Source: Teratosphaeria epicoccoides (lineage: Eukaryota; Ascomycota; Dothideomycetes; Mycosphaerellales; Teratosphaeriaceae). From it: a stretch of 64,000 nucleotides of DNA. The position numbers and the translations under genes were made by a program. Under the pieces are notes generated by a model. That model did not search any database, had not been told where the DNA came from, and saw nothing but the letters and a program-made list of their open reading frames with translations. The stretch's first letter is position 1. Each line of letters starts with the position of its first letter. Positions 61,399-64,000 of the stretch are shown here, one piece after another. The stretch covers positions 79,574 to 143,573 of the forward strand of contig JADDMT010000077.1 in assembly GCA_021401465.1 (NCBI GenBank), read 5' to 3'.

Positions 61399-61410
61399 GT
61401 TCTGCTTTCT
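61399..61410 (+). promoter_or_regulatory. B3 self-priming primer-binding site
   Basis: GTTCTGCTTTCT directly after the LTR. CTGCTTTCT (61402-61410) is the perfect reverse complement of AGAAAGCAG (61305-61313). No tRNA-type TGG is present. Confidence 0.62.
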
Positions 61411-63873
61411 CCCCCCTGCTTTGCAGTCTAGTAGAGAATACTACGATATGTCTAGAGTACTACGAACTCGCAACTAACGCGTAGTAAGCGCTATCCTAAG
61501 CGCCCGCGATGGCGAAGCTAGCCTAAGTAACTAGCCTGCAGAAGTACCCCCTGCGAGCGACACTACATCGAGCGACAGTTCCGCTAGAGGCTAATTACGC
61601 GGCAGACAAGGTAATAGACCCCTCGCATAGGGACTATAGCTAACCCTGACTATCGACCTGGCCCTTATAGCCATGATTGTCGATTAGGTCGCGAACTGCC
61701 TTGCGAACTAGAGCTAGAGCTACACCGCTTCTAGTAGTAACAACGGCAAGGACGACGAAGACGTCGCTATAAGTAGTACTAATAAACTAGCGGACGAAGA
61801 AATCTAGCGAGATTTCACGCTAGGGACCCGCGAAGACAACTTACTAGGAGGCGCAGACCCTCCGCGTATGCCCGCGAGTCTAGTGCCTAAATTTAGGGCC
61901 ATAGTAGGCTAACTAGGAGGTAGTCGCAACGCACGCAACCCGAAGCCATTTAAGGGAGACACCTTAAAGGAGGCTCGAACTTTCTTGCAGGCATGTAAGG
62001 CAGTTTTCGTGCTTAACCTACGCGGATATTCTATAGAGGGCGAACAAGTCGCCTTTAGTGTAATGTAGCTCGAAGAGGATAAGGAACCTCGTAACAATTA
62101 GCATAAGCGGTATGACCTTATGCAGGTCTACGACAGAACGTATACATAGGCGGACTTTCGCTAGTTCTATGTTGACTAGGTCGAGGATCTAGGGAATCGC
62201 GCCCTTACTATGTCTGTCGAGTACGAGAAGGCTAAGTAGGGGAAGGGACAAACAACCTCTAGCTTCGCTACCTACCTCGCTACACTCGAGGGACAGATGC
62301 TACCCTATACTAAGACGTAATAGGTACGGCACTTACTCGTCAAACTTGATGACAATGTTCGGAATATAATCATGACTTTTCATGAACTTCTGACAACTTA
62401 GCAAGACCTCGTGTCCCTTGCGACATGTATAGAGATTACCTTGAAGCGAAATGGAAAATCGGGCGGCAAGGACAATAAGCGTCTAAGCCCTAAGGACCTA
62501 CTAAAGGGCCGCTATTACAAGCGCCCTAGGGGTCACGCCTAACGCGGTAGTTCATTCTAGAGGAGTAAGCCCTCTAAGCTAAAAGATAGTAGCGAGAAGC
62601 CTCTAAGTAGCTACTACATCTGTAGAGCGAGGGACTACTAGGCGGCTTGCTATCCTAAACGAAGTAATAGGAAGAAGGTAAGCAAGGTGTCCAAAACCTC
62701 CCTAGAGGGGAGGCGAAAGAAGGACAAGCCCGAGACTACTAAATAGCTACTACGGGTATCTAAGCTGTCTGTTACTAATAGTGTAGACTCGTGGCCTGCC
62801 TAGCGCCTATCTAGTACGGTCCGAGTTAATAGCTCGCTTAAGCTAGTAGACTATATGCTAGATAACCTTACGGAGGTTAACGTGATACCCTAGAGGGTAG
62901 TCGTACAGCTTGGTTTGAAGCTAATCCTAGGAGCCCTGCTACCTACCATGAAGTCCTTTTAGGGCGAAGGCATAGCGGCTCGAGGCGCGTACAACGTGCG
63001 CCTCTAACTCGCGGACTCCTCAGGAGAGGTACGCAAGACTAACGAAGTCTTCTACGCTAAAGACGTTCCTAATAAGGAGCTCCTACTCGGCCGCCCTTAG
63101 CGCTACAAGTAGGGAGTCGTTGTTAATAGAGCTACTAACAACTAGTTCTACGGCTCTATAGGCAAAGTTCCTGTAGTGCGGATGCGTGACGCACATAGCT
63201 TCTACAAGGACATAAAGAAGGTCTAATGCGTGTATGCGGTCCGCATACAGAATGTCAAGGAAGACGTTACCCTTCTGCCTAAGTTAGAGGAATACACCGA
63301 TATTTTCGACGTAGAGGCTACGGCCTATGCCTAGGCCCTAGACGTAGAACATGCGATTAACCTTAAGGAGGGTTACAATCCTCCGTATTAACCTCTATAC
63401 CCTATGTCGGAATCGTAGCTTAAAACACTTCGAGGCTACCTCTACAAGGCACAGAGGAACGCATGGATCCGACGAAGCGACAGCGAGGCTAGAGCGTTAG
63501 TTATGTTCGTCCTAAAGAAGGATAACACACTCTGCCTATACGTTAACTATAGGGGCCTTAACGTAGTAACCTAGAAAAACCGCTACCCCCTACTACTTAT
63601 TAGCGAGACGCTTGACTGCCTTAGTCGCGCCGCAATCTTCTTGTCTATCGACTTGAAGGACGCCTACTACTAGATACTAATCTAAAAGGGCGACAAGTAG
63701 AAGACTACATTCCGAACGTAGTATAGATACTTCAAGTATACGGTAATGCTATTTAGCTTAACTAACGTACTAGCAACGTTCTAAGCGTATATTAACCGGG
63801 CCCTAGCCGGCCTCGTTAACACCTGCTACGTAGTATATTTAGACGATATACTAGTCTACTCCGACTCGAAGGA
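61411..63873 (+). pseudogene. B3 gag-pol, 5' part
   Basis: Plus-strand copy of family B, equivalent to the right part of B1/B2. The gag core (~61600-62570) includes TFHEL.TT-QDLVSLAT near 62375. The knuckle region near 62610-62650 has its first Cys changed to Tyr. A protease region follows, then the RT N-terminal half and YLDD intact at 63836-63847. It is cut at 63873 by A9. The minus-strand frame at 61909-62097 is a shadow. TAG/TAA codons throughout. Confidence 0.86.
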
Positions 63874-64000
63874 TGTCATGAGTGTCAGGAGTACTGTCCG
63901 GAGTACTGTAGGATACAGGATCATGTAGGTCCTGAGTGCTATGAGTCATAGTACCGTCATGGGAGTACTATGAGTCATAGGCATAGTCATAGAAGAAAGG
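63874..64000 (+). repeat. A9 LTR, partial at the window edge
   Basis: The first 127 bp of a family A LTR (TGTCATGAGTGTCAGGAG...), interrupting B3 RT immediately after YLDD. The remainder is outside the window. Confidence 0.88.

Overview
The window looks like a heterochromatic, gene-poor block of a filamentous ascomycete genome, built almost entirely of nested Ty3/Gypsy LTR retrotransposons decayed by a RIP-like process. TpA (and CTAG) is very common, CpA/TpG is depleted, CpG is kept, and reading frames are cut by TAG and TAA but seldom by TGA. No intact host gene, rRNA, tRNA or CRISPR array was found. The species cannot be named from the sequence.

Three chromodomain Gypsy (chromovirus) families are present; the names are mine. 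Family A is 7.0 kb with ~440-481 bp LTRs. Family B is 8.2 kb with ~360 bp LTRs. Family C is 6.8 kb with 167 bp LTRs. Layout: A1 (-, 1-1930); A2 (-, 1931-3532 and 10538-15269) split by the complete A3 (+, 3533-10532, TSD TTAAG); B1 (-, 15270-21734); a non-LTR island with two decayed divergent genes (21735-23947); A4 (-, 23948-27101); rearranged A5 (+, 27102-27617 and 34411-35874) split by the complete C1 (-, 27618-34405, TSD CTACC); A6 (-, 35875-42764 and 50927-50947) split by the complete B2 (-, 42765-50921, TSD GCTTG/GCTCG); a second non-LTR island with a decayed gene of unknown identity (50948-54574); A7 (+, 54575-58746) cut by A8 (+, 58747-61038), cut by B3 (+, 61039-63873), cut by A9 (+, 63874 onward).

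Two features unite the three families. (1) Each carries, between the pol chromodomain and the 3' LTR, a gene on the strand opposite to gag-pol, coding for a cysteine-rich, zinc-binding-like protein. In family A it is a 210-codon frame with six cysteines spaced like a Zn(II)2Cys6 cluster, then a coiled coil, and it has the same 633-nt length in four copies. In family B it is a 498-codon frame with its own TATA box. In family C it is more decayed but again has an upstream TATA box and CxxC motifs. (2) None has a tRNA-type primer binding site. Instead the bases just after the 5' LTR are complementary to an LTR segment 34-41 nt downstream of the LTR TATA box, the arrangement expected for Tf1/sushi-type self-priming. 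gag-pol would supply capsid, protease, RT, RNase H and a chromodomain integrase; the antisense protein would be an additional element-encoded nuclear or nucleic-acid-binding factor (inference).
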